Shown here piece after piece: positions 34,737 to 42,944 of a DNA stretch of 64,000 nt. Positions within the stretch are counted from its first letter, which is position 1. The number at the start of each line of letters is the position of its first letter. The stretch comes from RYN-230 sp963770545. Lineage in GTDB: Bacteria; Actinomycetota; Actinomycetes; Streptosporangiales; Streptosporangiaceae. Both the position numbers and the translations under genes were made by a program. Below the pieces are notes generated by a model. The model was not told the origin of the DNA. It ran no database searches and saw only the letters and a program-made list of their open reading frames with translations. The stretch spans positions 62,001-126,000 of the forward strand of contig CAVYQF010000026.1 in the NCBI GenBank assembly GCA_963770545.1. The letters run 5' to 3'.

Positions 34737-34753
34737 TCCCCCACGGGGGGTGA
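34737..34753. promoter_or_regulatory. Third TCCCCC-N3-GGGGGT motif, DUF6325/SHOCT divergent region
   Basis: TCCCCCACGGGGGGTGA has the same 17-bp frame as the gadB-upstream pair, inside a wider dyad CATCCCCC / GGGGGTGATG. It sits between the divergent starts at 34623 and 34895. Confidence 0.45.
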
Positions 34754-34894
34754 TGAGCTCAGCGGGGGAAGTCGTCACACTCTTGCTGACGATCGCCCGG
34801 CTGAAAGTGCGGCAATGGCACGGCCGGGCGCCGTTGACCCTTGCCCTCACCGCCATGGCTGGCGGGAGCGGTTCGTTAGAAGGAGACAACTGCC

Positions 34895-35281
34895 GTGAAC
34901 TATCCTCTGCTTAACCTGTTCTGGACGATCTTCGAGGTCTTCCTGTGGGTAGTGTGGTTCTGGATCCTGATCACCGTGTTCATCGACATCTTCCGCAGCA
35001 GTGACCTGTCCGGATGGGGCAAAGCCCTCTGGTTCATTTTCGTCTTGCTGATCCCGCTGGTGGGAGTGCTGGTCTACCTGATCGCCCGCGGCGGCGAGAT
35101 GCACAACCGAGCGGCGAAGCTGGCTGAGCAGCAGGACGCGGCGGCCCGCAGCTACATCCGGGAGGCGGCGACGGATGCCAGCCCCGCGGACCAGCTGGCC
35201 AAGCTCGCCGAGCTGCATGACCGGGGAGTCATCACCGACCAGGAGTTCCAGCAGCAGAAGGCCAAGGTCCTGGCCGCCTGA
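34895..35281 (+). CDS. PLD-N / SHOCT membrane protein
   Basis: 128 residues, GTG at 34895 with AAGGAG about 9 nt upstream. Two hydrophobic segments (FLWVVWFWILITVFIDIF, then ALWFIFVLLIPLVGVLVYLI) match the cardiolipin-synthase/phospholipase-D N-terminal domain (PLDc_N). A coiled linker and a C-terminal SHOCT motif (QLAKLAELHDRGVITDQEFQ then QQKAKVLAA) follow. It is a small integral membrane scaffold of unknown function, common in actinobacteria. A long hairpin follows. Confidence 0.9.
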   Translation: MNYPLLNLFWTIFEVFLWVVWFWILITVFIDIFRSSDLSGWGKALWFIFVLLIPLVGVLVYLIARGGEMHNRAAKLAEQQDAAARSYIREAATDASPADQLAKLAELHDRGVITDQEFQQQKAKVLAA

Positions 35282-35315
35282 CCCCGCGGGCGTTCCCGCC
35301 TGCCCGCCGGCCGCA

Positions 35316-35368
35316 GATTCGCCCCGGCACCGCCTTGGTCCTCAGCCAAACCGGTGCCGGGGCGGATC
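35316..35368 (+). terminator. Long hairpin terminator after PLD-N/SHOCT gene
   Basis: GATTCGCCCCGGCACCG (35316-35332) pairs with CGGTGCCGGGGCGGATC (35352-35368), 17 bp with one G-U pair; an inner TTGG/CCAA pairing closes the loop. It begins 35 nt after the stop. Confidence 0.8.
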
Positions 35369-35387
35369 CGTCTGCCCGGCCTCGCGG

Positions 35388-35447
35388 GCTCACCCGGGTG
35401 AGCGGCGGGCCGGGGTGAGCGCGTCTCACCCGGCCCGGGGCTATAAC
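35388..35447 (+). promoter_or_regulatory. Palindromic operators and -10 box before the CMD-fusion gene
   Basis: A perfect 16-bp palindrome GCTCACCCGGGTGAGC (35388-35403) is followed by the dyad GGTGAG-CGCGT-CTCACC (35414-35430) using the same half-site. TATAAC at 35442-35447 ends 6 nt before the ATG at 35454, the spacing expected for a leaderless transcript. Confidence 0.55.
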
Positions 35448-35453
35448 AGCCGC

Positions 35454-36017
35454 ATGCCTGGAGAACACGCCCGCTGGTACCGGATCGTCGTGTGTGGTGA
35501 GGTCGGCTCGCTGTTGGGTGCCTCCCTGGGGGAAACCGAGGTGACGTCGTCCCACGGCTGGACCGCCGTCACCGCCTCGGTGCGGGACGTGTCTGAGTTC
35601 TATGGGCTGCTGGACAGGCTGGAGGAATTCGCGCTGCGGGTGGTCAGTGTCAGTGAACTCGCTGATCCTGGCGCGGGACCTGCCGGCGGATCGGACCGGC
35701 CGGGTGAGGAATGGCTGGCCGGTGCGGCCGAGCACGATCCGGCGGTGCTCGAGCCCTCGCTGAGCCTGGCCAGGGATACCGGCGCGGTCGGGGGGCTCGA
35801 TATGAGATCCCGCCCGCTGGTCCGGCTAGCTGGGCTGGTGGCGACGGGGGCGGGGGATATGTCGTCCGCCTATCGGTGGGCCGTGAATGAGGCCCTCGAC
35901 CGGGGGGTCACGATCGATGAGATGGCCGGGGTCCTGATGGCGCTCCTGCCCACCGTGGGAACAGCACGCGTCAGCGTCGCGGCGTCAGCCATCCGGGCTG
36001 CGCTTGACCAGGCCTGA
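35454..36017 (+). CDS. Fusion of a small alpha/beta domain with a carboxymuconolactone-decarboxylase-like domain
   Basis: About 187 residues. Residues 8-70 (YRIVVCGEVGSLLGASLGE, then FYGLLDRLEEFALRVVSVSE) align with the whole of the small protein encoded at 39454. Residues 85-187 are CMD-like (DMRSRPLVRLAGLVATGAGD, ALDRGVTIDEMAGVLMALLP, VGTARVSVAASAIRAAL) but lack the CxxC pair of the redox-active AhpD branch. So a peroxidase function is unlikely; a structural or decarboxylase-like role is open. No RBS: TATAAC placement suggests leaderless translation. The start at the next in-frame codons is less plausible. Confidence 0.75.
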   Translation: MPGEHARWYRIVVCGEVGSLLGASLGETEVTSSHGWTAVTASVRDVSEFYGLLDRLEEFALRVVSVSELADPGAGPAGGSDRPGEEWLAGAAEHDPAVLEPSLSLARDTGAVGGLDMRSRPLVRLAGLVATGAGDMSSAYRWAVNEALDRGVTIDEMAGVLMALLPTVGTARVSVAASAIRAALDQA

Positions 36018-36148
36018 CTTGAGACCCCGTGCACCAACTGTAATCATTTGCGGCCTATCGTCACTTTGTGCGAAGCTGGGCGATGGTTCTGACCCGTCTG
36101 CCCTGAACCTCGGCAGACGTGACAACCTGCTGCTCCGGGGGGGGCCGA

Positions 36149-36604
36149 GTGAGTCACGAGGAAACGTACACCGTTACCAATGCATCACCGGCTGGCGATG
36201 CAGTCCTGCCCATGGGTCAATTCGGCCACGGGCTTACCGCCAGCCTGCGCCGCCAGCCGGCCCGCCGGGTGGGGGACCGGGCGGAAGGCGGTTACACCGG
36301 CGCGTTCGAGCTCATCTGCGGCGACTGCGGCGATCACCTGTACCTGGACTACTCCGAGGTGTCGCCCCGGCTGCGGCGCATCCGCGGGCCGTACACGATG
36401 CAGGCCGGCCTGGCCGCCTACGAGGAACACCTTGGAGGCAGACCCCCAGGCGGCTCAGAGCAGCTGGAGCTGGCGGGCGCGGCGGACCGCCTCGTTTCTG
36501 CTGCCCGCACCCAGCTTGCGGAAGATGCTCTTCAGGTGGCTCTTGACCGTATTGACCGAGACGAACATCTCGGCCGCGATCTCGGCTGTGCCCAGCAACT
36601 CTGA
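36149..36604 (+). CDS. Small conserved-looking protein with CxxC motif, 3' end antisense to LuxR gene
   Basis: About 151 residues from GTG 36149 with a G-rich tract upstream. The central part GAFELICGDCGDHLYLDYSE, then RRIRGPYTMQAGLAAYEEHL, has a clear CxxC and good coding bias; I believe it belongs to a small actinobacterial family of unknown function. From 36455 on, the frame runs 150 bp antisense through the end of the convergent LuxR gene, and the residues there look like shadow translation. The native stop may have been lost, extending the protein by about 50 residues. Confidence 0.6.
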   Translation: MSHEETYTVTNASPAGDAVLPMGQFGHGLTASLRRQPARRVGDRAEGGYTGAFELICGDCGDHLYLDYSEVSPRLRRIRGPYTMQAGLAAYEEHLGGRPPGGSEQLELAGAADRLVSAARTQLAEDALQVALDRIDRDEHLGRDLGCAQQL

Positions 36605-39190
36605 AGCGTGCTGCAGCACTTCACGCTCCCGGTTACTGAGATTCTCCACGACCAGGGGCATGAACTGCGGCGCAGTGGCCTGCCGCGCCGCAGTGGCGGG
36701 TGGCTTGGCCGGCGCGCTCGCCCGGGGGCGGGCCGGGCCGCCCCGGCTGGGCGGGGCCTGATTCAGGAGCTGACCGTAGGCACGGGCCAGGCCAGGATTG
36801 TCCTGCAGCTCCTCACGGATCCAGCTTCCCTCCATGAGGAACGGCAGCCGCACCTGCTCGCCCGCGGCCAGCCGCAGGGCCCGCTCGAGCAGGCGTTCCG
36901 CGCTCCGGCGGTCCCCGATCTCATGGCTGAGCTGGGCGTCGGCCAGCCAGGCTGGCAGGCGGACGTGATCCGGGACCCGGTCGTCATCCGCGGAACTCCC
37001 GGCCAGGGCCCGCCGGGCGGCCTGGATGTTCCCGCCGGCCAGCCAGGCGCGCGCTAGGGCGGCCGCCGCCTCCGGGGAGGAGCCAGCTCCGGCCCGGCGC
37101 GCGGTCTCGACCGCGGACGCGACGTTTCCCTGGGCCAGGTGCGCCTGCGACTCAGCCAGCAGAAGGCGCCGTTCGAGCCAGGGCACAGGGGACCAGCCGC
37201 GCCGCGCGCGGTCGGCCAGCGCCGCCACCGGGCCTGGACGCCGCTGGGCCAGGAATCCGCGTGCCGCGACGAGACAGGCCACCGCCCCGATCAGCTTGTC
37301 CGGGCCCAGCTGCAGAATCTCGTCTGCGCGCCTGAGGCAACGCCGGGCTTGGGGCAGCTCGTTGCGTTCCACGTGAACGTACGCCATGGCCACGGTCGCG
37401 GCGCAACTGGAGCTCTCGTCGGCCCGGGCCCGGGTGTCCCGGCCGGCGCCGGCGGGCGCCGCGGCCAGCTCGGCGGCGCGGCCCAGGCGGCCCCGCAGCG
37501 CCTCCAGAAGAGCAAGATGACCAAGGCAGTTGGCTCGCGGCCCGGCGTTCTGCGCGGCGGCCGCCGCGGCGCCCAGCGTGACCGCCGCCTGATCGAAATC
37601 ACCTGCCCACAGTTCCAGCGCTCCGCGAGCCGCCTTCACCTGTGCGCCCACGTCCGGATGCAAGGCCAGCTGATCGGCCGGGATTTTGCCGATCAAGGCA
37701 GTCGCGTCCGCCGCCGCGATCTCGGCCGCGTGAAACTCCCCCCGGCGCTGGCCCAGGCTGAGCTGGATGACTGCCCGCGCGAGCCGGGACGGAATTTCCT
37801 GATCGGGGGGAATCTGGTCCAGCATCTGATCCGCGGCCGCGAGCGACGCGCCTGCCGAGTCATCGCTGGTGGCGGCCAGCCTGAGTGCGGCCGTCACCAG
37901 CAGGGGCTGCGGTTCGCTCCAGGCTTGATCCTGGGGGATGCGCTGCAGCACCTCGGCGAGGGGCTCGACACCAGGTGGCTCCATGAGCTGGCCGACGGCC
38001 AGCTCATCCACGGCTATCCGGGCGGCAAGCTGCCAGTCGCCTCCGGCCACGGCCTGCCGCGCTGCCTCGGCGGGGGTCCGGTTCTTCCGGAGCCAACGGG
38101 CGGCCCGCCGGTGCAGGTCACGCTCCAGGTCAGGATGCTCGCGCCGGAGCTTCAGGCGCAGCACCTCCGCCAGCAGCGGATGGTAGCGGTACCAGCCGCC
38201 ACCAAGAGGCCGGATGAGGGCGTTGGCCTGGGCCAGCGCCGGCAAGTCGGTGGCGGGCTTAGCGCTCGCGAGCTCGCTGGCGAGATCGGCGTTGACCTGA
38301 TCGAGGATGCTCGTTCGCAGCAGGAAGGACCTCATGCCGGTCGGCAGGGTGTTGAGTACCTCCTCGACCAGGTAGCCCGCGACCGCGCTGTCCTCGGCGG
38401 CGACGTGCTTGACGAACTGCGCGGGATCAGGATGGGTCGTCATCGAGATCGCGGCCAGGCGCAGGGCTGCTACCCATCCGTCGGTCCGGCCGGTGAGGAA
38501 GGCCAGCGAATCGGCGGGGAGCGCGATGCCGTGCTGCTCCATCAGCTGGCTGGCCTCCTCGACGCTGAAGGCCAGCTCGCCGGCGCGGATCTCGGTCAGC
38601 TCGCCGGCCAGCCGGTAGCGGTGCAGCGGCAGGACAGGATCGCTACGCGAGGCAACCACCAGGCTCAGGTGCGGCCTGGCGTTTCTGAGCAGGCGGGTCA
38701 GCCCGTTCAGGGTCCGGGCCTCGGTAACCAGATGGAGATCGTCCAGAACCAGGGCTACGGGTGCGCCATATGCCGCAATCGCCGCGGTGAGTCTGAGCAG
38801 GAATGCGTGGTCGACCCGCCCCCGCCCAGGTGCCCAGATGGTTCCCGGGATCTCGACACCCGCCCGGCGCAGGGCCTCGACAACATAGGACCAGAATGCT
38901 CGCGGGCGGTTGTCGTACTCATCGAGGGTGACCCACGCGATCGGGGGGTGTCCGGAGTGGGTGGCCGCCCACGAGGCCAGGGCCATCGTCTTACCGGCCC
39001 CGGGCGGGCCGCTGATCACGGTGAGCAGACCCTGGCTTCCGGCGCCGATCCGCTCGTGGATCCGCGGGCGGGACACCAGCCAGCCGGGGACGGCAGGTGC
39101 GATGATCTTGGAGGTGAGGATGGTCTCATCGATGCGGGACGCGCGGTGCCGGGTGGAACTAGCCGCCGCGCCGTTGGGGCCCGAAGTCAT
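36455..39190 (-). CDS. MalT/LAL-like LuxR-family ATP-dependent regulator
   Basis: About 911 residues from ATG 39190 (AGAGG 7 nt upstream; a GTG two codons earlier is less suited). Walker A is SGPPGAGKTMAL (about 60-71) and the sensor strand ALVLDDLHLV follows, as in MalT-like STAND ATPases. A TPR-rich middle section occupies roughly 420-820. The C-terminal helix-turn-helix is LSNREREVLQHASELLGTAE then VNTVKSHLKSIFRKLGAGSR. It probably activates stress or metabolic genes when a ligand and ATP bind. Its 3' end overlaps the convergent 36149 gene by 150 bp. Confidence 0.9.
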   Translation of the reverse strand: MTSGPNGAAASSTRHRASRIDETILTSKIIAPAVPGWLVSRPRIHERIGAGSQGLLTVISGPPGAGKTMALASWAATHSGHPPIAWVTLDEYDNRPRAFWSYVVEALRRAGVEIPGTIWAPGRGRVDHAFLLRLTAAIAAYGAPVALVLDDLHLVTEARTLNGLTRLLRNARPHLSLVVASRSDPVLPLHRYRLAGELTEIRAGELAFSVEEASQLMEQHGIALPADSLAFLTGRTDGWVAALRLAAISMTTHPDPAQFVKHVAAEDSAVAGYLVEEVLNTLPTGMRSFLLRTSILDQVNADLASELASAKPATDLPALAQANALIRPLGGGWYRYHPLLAEVLRLKLRREHPDLERDLHRRAARWLRKNRTPAEAARQAVAGGDWQLAARIAVDELAVGQLMEPPGVEPLAEVLQRIPQDQAWSEPQPLLVTAALRLAATSDDSAGASLAAADQMLDQIPPDQEIPSRLARAVIQLSLGQRRGEFHAAEIAAADATALIGKIPADQLALHPDVGAQVKAARGALELWAGDFDQAAVTLGAAAAAAQNAGPRANCLGHLALLEALRGRLGRAAELAAAPAGAGRDTRARADESSSCAATVAMAYVHVERNELPQARRCLRRADEILQLGPDKLIGAVACLVAARGFLAQRRPGPVAALADRARRGWSPVPWLERRLLLAESQAHLAQGNVASAVETARRAGAGSSPEAAAALARAWLAGGNIQAARRALAGSSADDDRVPDHVRLPAWLADAQLSHEIGDRRSAERLLERALRLAAGEQVRLPFLMEGSWIREELQDNPGLARAYGQLLNQAPPSRGGPARPRASAPAKPPATAARQATAPQFMPLVVENLSNREREVLQHASELLGTAEIAAEMFVSVNTVKSHLKSIFRKLGAGSRNEAVRRARQLQLL

Positions 39191-39348
39191 CGTCACGCCT
39201 CTGCTCTAGACCGGCGAACGGCCGGCGCTTGTTTTCCCTTGTCAGCCTGTTTCCTGTCGGCCGCTGCGGTCTGGAGCGGCCGACGCGCCGCCAGTTACTC
39301 TCCGATACGGGTGAGTTGTCAACGGACCTTGGTCCCGGTTCCGGGATG

Positions 39349-39380
39349 TCACCCGGGTGAGAATGCCACCCGTCACGGGT
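39349..39380 (+). promoter_or_regulatory. Palindromes TCACCCGGGTGA and ACCCGTCACGGGT upstream of the small-domain gene
   Basis: TCACCCGGGTGA (39349-39360) is identical to the core of the palindrome before the paralogous-domain gene at 35454. ACCCGTCACGGGT (39368-39380) matches the palindromic core of the gadB-upstream motif. Both lie between the divergent MalT-like gene and the 39454 gene. Confidence 0.55.
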
Positions 39381-39453
39381 GTGGCGCGCCCCGGCCGGCG
39401 GCCGGATGCTGGAGATTCCGGCCGACACCCGGCTGCTGGTGAGGGGGCGGAAG

Positions 39454-39672
39454 GTGACATTGAGTTACTACGAGATCCGTCTGGCAGGGACCGTTCCGCC
39501 CGAAGCACTGGTGGATTTTGAGGGGCTGACCGCCGAGCCAGAGCCCGTCGCCACCATGCTGCACGGCTCGCTTCCTGACCAGGCGGCTCTGCATGGCCTT
39601 CTCGCCCGGCTCGAGCTGTTGGGAGTGCGGGTCCTGGAGATTCGCCGCGGACACGAGTCGCCACCCCCGTAG
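39454..39672 (+). CDS. Small alpha/beta domain protein (paralogue of the 35454 N-terminal domain)
   Basis: About 72 residues from GTG 39454, which follows GAGGGGG. The sequence LSYYEIRLAGTVPPEALVDF, LHGSLPDQAALHGLLARLEL, LGVRVLEIRR has strand-helix-strand-helix-strand character and aligns with residues 8-70 of the CMD-fusion protein at 35454. It is a small cytosolic protein of unknown function. A longer frame opens at 39379 but that part runs through the palindromes. It sits between two LuxR regulators. Confidence 0.75.
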   Translation: MTLSYYEIRLAGTVPPEALVDFEGLTAEPEPVATMLHGSLPDQAALHGLLARLELLGVRVLEIRRGHESPPP

Positions 39673-39755
39673 CCCGTAGCCCGGGGCCAGGCGGCCCGGC
39701 GGCCGCTGGCCGGGGGAGGCCGGCCGCGACGGTGCCTCCTGGAAAGTCCGTTACG

Positions 39756-39770
39756 CCCGTGAAGCACGGG
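39756..39770. promoter_or_regulatory. Inverted repeat CCCGTG-AAG-CACGGG upstream of second MalT-like regulator
   Basis: A perfect 6-bp inverted repeat with 3-nt spacer, 67 nt before the ATG at 39838. Its half-site resembles the ACCCGT half of the motif seen upstream of gadB and the small-domain gene, with different spacing. Confidence 0.35.
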
Positions 39771-39837
39771 ACTGGCTGCGGTTTGTGCTGCTCTGATAGC
39801 CTCCGCTCGGGGGGGCGGGTGCGCGGTGGTGCGTGGA

Positions 39838-42144
39838 ATGAGCGAGCACTCAGTAATGGACGGGCGGCCTGCGGGCCGGCCCGTCGTGGAGATAGTACGT
39901 CCGGATCTCGATGTCCTGCTGGAAACCAAGCTGCAGGCTCCGCGCGTTCGCAGGGAGTGGGTGCAGCGGCCCGGGCTGCTGCGGGAGCTGGACGATCTTG
40001 AATCCAGGCTCATCCTGGTGGACGCGCCTGCGGGTTACGGCAAAACGACCCTGCTGGCGCAGTGGGGCTCTGCGGCCGCCCCCGCCCGGCCGTTCGCGTG
40101 GATCTCACTCGATCGCGGGGACGACGACCCCGCACGGCTCTGGCAGCACGTCATCTGCTCGCTGGAGCGTGTCTTGCCTGGCCTCCACGCGGCAGAGATC
40201 CTGCGGCCACTGCAGCGGCAGGTACCCGATGTGGAGGAGGCGCTGGCGCGCCTGGTCAACGAACTGACCTCACTTGCGGCCCCCATCGTGATCATTCTTG
40301 ACGACTACCACGTCATCAGGGAGCGGCGCTGTCACCAGCAGCTCGAGTTTCTGCTGCTCCGGCTCCCGCCCTGCGCTCAGGTTGTCGTGAGCACCCGGGC
40401 CGATCCGCCCTTGCCGCTAGGCAGGCTGAGAGCGGCGGGGGAGATGGCCGAGATCCGGATGCTCGATCTCCATTTCACCACGGACGAGGCAGACGCGCTG
40501 ATCCAGCGGGTGGCCTCCGTCCAGCTCGACCAGCAAGGTCTGGCCGACCTGGTGGCCCGAACCGAAGGGTGGCCAGCCGGGTTGTACCTGGCGGCCTTGT
40601 CCCTGCGCAACCATCCTGCTCCGCAGGATTTCATCCGCGACTTTACCGGCGGCAACCGCTACGTCGTGGATTTCCTCGCTGACGAAGTCGTCAGCCGGCA
40701 GCCGGAGCATATCCGGCGGTTCCTGTCCCGGACGTCTGTCCTGAGCCGGTTCACCGCGCCCCTCTGCGACGCGGTCGCCGGAACGTCGGATGCCCGGGAT
40801 GTCCTCGGCGTACTCGAACGCGAGAACATGTTCCTCATCGCGCTGGATGACAACCGGGAGTGGTTCCGTTACCACCACCTGTTCGCCCAGTTGCAGCAGG
40901 CCCAGCTGGCCCGCGCCGAACCGGGCACGATCCCGGCCCTGCATCAGCAAGCCAGTGCCTGGCACCTGGAGCACGGATCGGTTGATGAGGCCGTGGGCCA
41001 CGCACTCGCGGCGGGAGACGTGGCTCGCTCGGTGAGGCTCATCGCCGAGCACTGGTACCGGTACGTGGACGCGGGGCGGATCGCCACCGTGCTCGGCTGG
41101 CTGCACTCACTTGGTGATGAAGGGATCGAGGCTCACCCGCTGGCCGCCCACTGCGCCGCGTGGGTCGCGGCCCTTCGCGGGGATCGTGAGGGGGTACGGC
41201 GGTGGCTCCCGGTCATCGCCGGGGGCGGGAACGAGGGGCCGCTGCCCGACGGCATGCGGTCGCTGCGGTCCTCCGCCGCTCTGCTCGACGGCAGCTTCGG
41301 GTTCAGCGGGCTCGAGCCAATGCGCAGGTCGGCATCGGAAGCCGTGGACCTGGAAGCCAACCCGGGTTCGCCGTGGTACGCGCTGGCCCGGGCGGGCTAC
41401 GGGGGCGCTCTTTACTTCTGCGGTGAGTTCCGGGCCGCAGCGCAGCACCTAGAGCAGGCGCTCTTGCAGGGCAGCTCGATCGCGCTGGTCCGGATGCTCT
41501 CCTTCGCCATGATGTCCCTGGTAGCGGTGGAGGAAGGAAGGCTGGACCAGGCGGAACAGCTGGCTTATTCGGCCCGGGACATCGTGACGGACGACGCGCT
41601 GGGGCTCAGCGAGTCCCCGCAGGCTTCGGTCGCCGCTATTGCCGTGGGGGCGGTCCTGGCCAGGCAGGGACGGTTTGAGGATGCCCGTGCTGAACTGGAG
41701 CGGGCGCTCCGGTCACGCCGTCAATGGTTCGGTATCAGCCAGTGGCCGACGATCGAGAACCTCCTGAGGCTGGCACCCGTGCGGCTGGAACTCGGCGACC
41801 TGCCCGGGGCGGTCGCCTTGCTGGGCGAGGCGCGTGAAATCCTCACCTCATTCCCGGAAGGTGCGGGAGCCCAGCTCAGACGGCTGGAGCGCCTCGAACG
41901 GCGGCTCGCCGGGCCACCCCGGATCAGGCTGGCCGCCGAGCCGCTGGCCGCCGAGCCGCTGACCGAACGCGAGCAGGCGGTGCTCCGGCTCCTGCGGGGA
42001 ACGCTGTCCACCCGCGAGATAGGCCAGCAGCTGTACCTGTCGGGAAACACCATCAAGACGCACACCCGCTCTATTTACCGGAAGCTCGGCGTGTCCAGCC
42101 GGCATGACGCTGTCGAGCGCGGCCGCGAACTCGGCCTGTATTAG
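39838..42144 (+). CDS. MalT-like LuxR-family ATP-dependent regulator
   Basis: About 768 residues; the start is uncertain among GTG 39826, ATG 39838 and ATG 39856, none with a clear RBS. Walker A is DAPAGYGKTTLLAQW, followed by PIVIILDDYHVI. The DEWFRYHHLFAQL-type sequence REWFRYHHLFAQLQQAQL is a hallmark of MalT-type STAND proteins. TPR-like helices fill about 370-680. The C-terminal LuxR HTH is LTEREQAVLRLLRGTLSTRE then NTIKTHTRSIYRKLGVSSRH. It should respond to an unknown inducer. It converges on a GAF-ANTAR gene, 8 bp apart. Confidence 0.9.
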   Translation: MSEHSVMDGRPAGRPVVEIVRPDLDVLLETKLQAPRVRREWVQRPGLLRELDDLESRLILVDAPAGYGKTTLLAQWGSAAAPARPFAWISLDRGDDDPARLWQHVICSLERVLPGLHAAEILRPLQRQVPDVEEALARLVNELTSLAAPIVIILDDYHVIRERRCHQQLEFLLLRLPPCAQVVVSTRADPPLPLGRLRAAGEMAEIRMLDLHFTTDEADALIQRVASVQLDQQGLADLVARTEGWPAGLYLAALSLRNHPAPQDFIRDFTGGNRYVVDFLADEVVSRQPEHIRRFLSRTSVLSRFTAPLCDAVAGTSDARDVLGVLERENMFLIALDDNREWFRYHHLFAQLQQAQLARAEPGTIPALHQQASAWHLEHGSVDEAVGHALAAGDVARSVRLIAEHWYRYVDAGRIATVLGWLHSLGDEGIEAHPLAAHCAAWVAALRGDREGVRRWLPVIAGGGNEGPLPDGMRSLRSSAALLDGSFGFSGLEPMRRSASEAVDLEANPGSPWYALARAGYGGALYFCGEFRAAAQHLEQALLQGSSIALVRMLSFAMMSLVAVEEGRLDQAEQLAYSARDIVTDDALGLSESPQASVAAIAVGAVLARQGRFEDARAELERALRSRRQWFGISQWPTIENLLRLAPVRLELGDLPGAVALLGEAREILTSFPEGAGAQLRRLERLERRLAGPPRIRLAAEPLAAEPLTEREQAVLRLLRGTLSTREIGQQLYLSGNTIKTHTRSIYRKLGVSSRHDAVERGRELGLY

Positions 42145-42152
42145 GGCCGGCC

Positions 42153-42875
42153 TCACTCCCCGGATCGGGGCGGGAAGTCGGCGCTGGTGGCGTCCACGAG
42201 GTTGCGCGCGGTGTCGGTGAGCCGCTGGTTGGTTTCCCGGGCGTGATCGCGCAGCAGGGTGAACGCCTGGTCCATGGTGAGGTCGAAGCGCTCGGCCAGC
42301 CTGCCCTTGGCCTGCTCGATAATGATCCGGCTGTTCAGGGCGGCCTGGAGTTGCTCGGCAATGGTCTCGCTGCGGCGCAGGTTCCGCTCCTGCAGCAGTC
42401 CGATCGTGGCCACATCCGCCAGAGCCTGGCCGACGCGCAGATCTGCCGGCTCGAACAGGGCCGTCCCGCCCCGGAACAGGTTCAGCGCCCCGATGACCTG
42501 GCCCCGCAGGCGCATCGGGAGCGCCTCCACGGTGCGGAACCCGGCCGCCGCGGCAGCGGCGGCGAACTCGGGCCATCGCTGACCCGGCCCGGACAGGTCA
42601 GCCGCGGTGACGCGCTGGCCGGTGCGGAAGCAGTCCAGGCAGGGTCCCTGGTCGTTCTGAATCTGGAACAGCTCGATCAGCTCCGCCGCCTCACTGGAGG
42701 CCGCCGCCATGCGCAGTTCGCCGCGGGGGTCAGCGAGCACGACCCCGGCGGCGGAAGCGGCGAGCAGCCGGGCGCTGCGGTCCGTGAGCACGTGCAGGAA
42801 GTCGATGATGTCGAAATCGGCGACCATGGTGTCCGCCAGGTCGACGAAGGTGTCGGACAGTAGTTCGGAATCCAT
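42153..42875 (-). CDS. GAF-ANTAR RNA-binding antiterminator protein
   Basis: 240 residues, ATG 42875 with AGAAGGTG upstream. A GAF domain (about 20-165: LAASAAGVVLADPRGELRM, NDQGPCLDCFRTGQRV) is followed by an ANTAR domain (about 175-235: LQAALNSRIIIEQAKGRLAE then FTLLRDHARETNQRLTDTA). ANTAR proteins bind paired hairpins in nascent RNA and prevent transcription termination. The GAF domain would sense a small ligand or redox state. It is downstream of a second, frameshifted GAF-ANTAR gene and MarC on the same strand. Confidence 0.9.
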   Translation of the reverse strand: MDSELLSDTFVDLADTMVADFDIIDFLHVLTDRSARLLAASAAGVVLADPRGELRMAAASSEAAELIELFQIQNDQGPCLDCFRTGQRVTAADLSGPGQRWPEFAAAAAAAGFRTVEALPMRLRGQVIGALNLFRGGTALFEPADLRVGQALADVATIGLLQERNLRRSETIAEQLQAALNSRIIIEQAKGRLAERFDLTMDQAFTLLRDHARETNQRLTDTARNLVDATSADFPPRSGE

Positions 42876-42944
42876 CTGGTCACCTTCTCGTCGATGGACA
42901 GCAAGGATGGGCGGCTGACGCCCGGCGCCCGGCGGGACTGCGCA

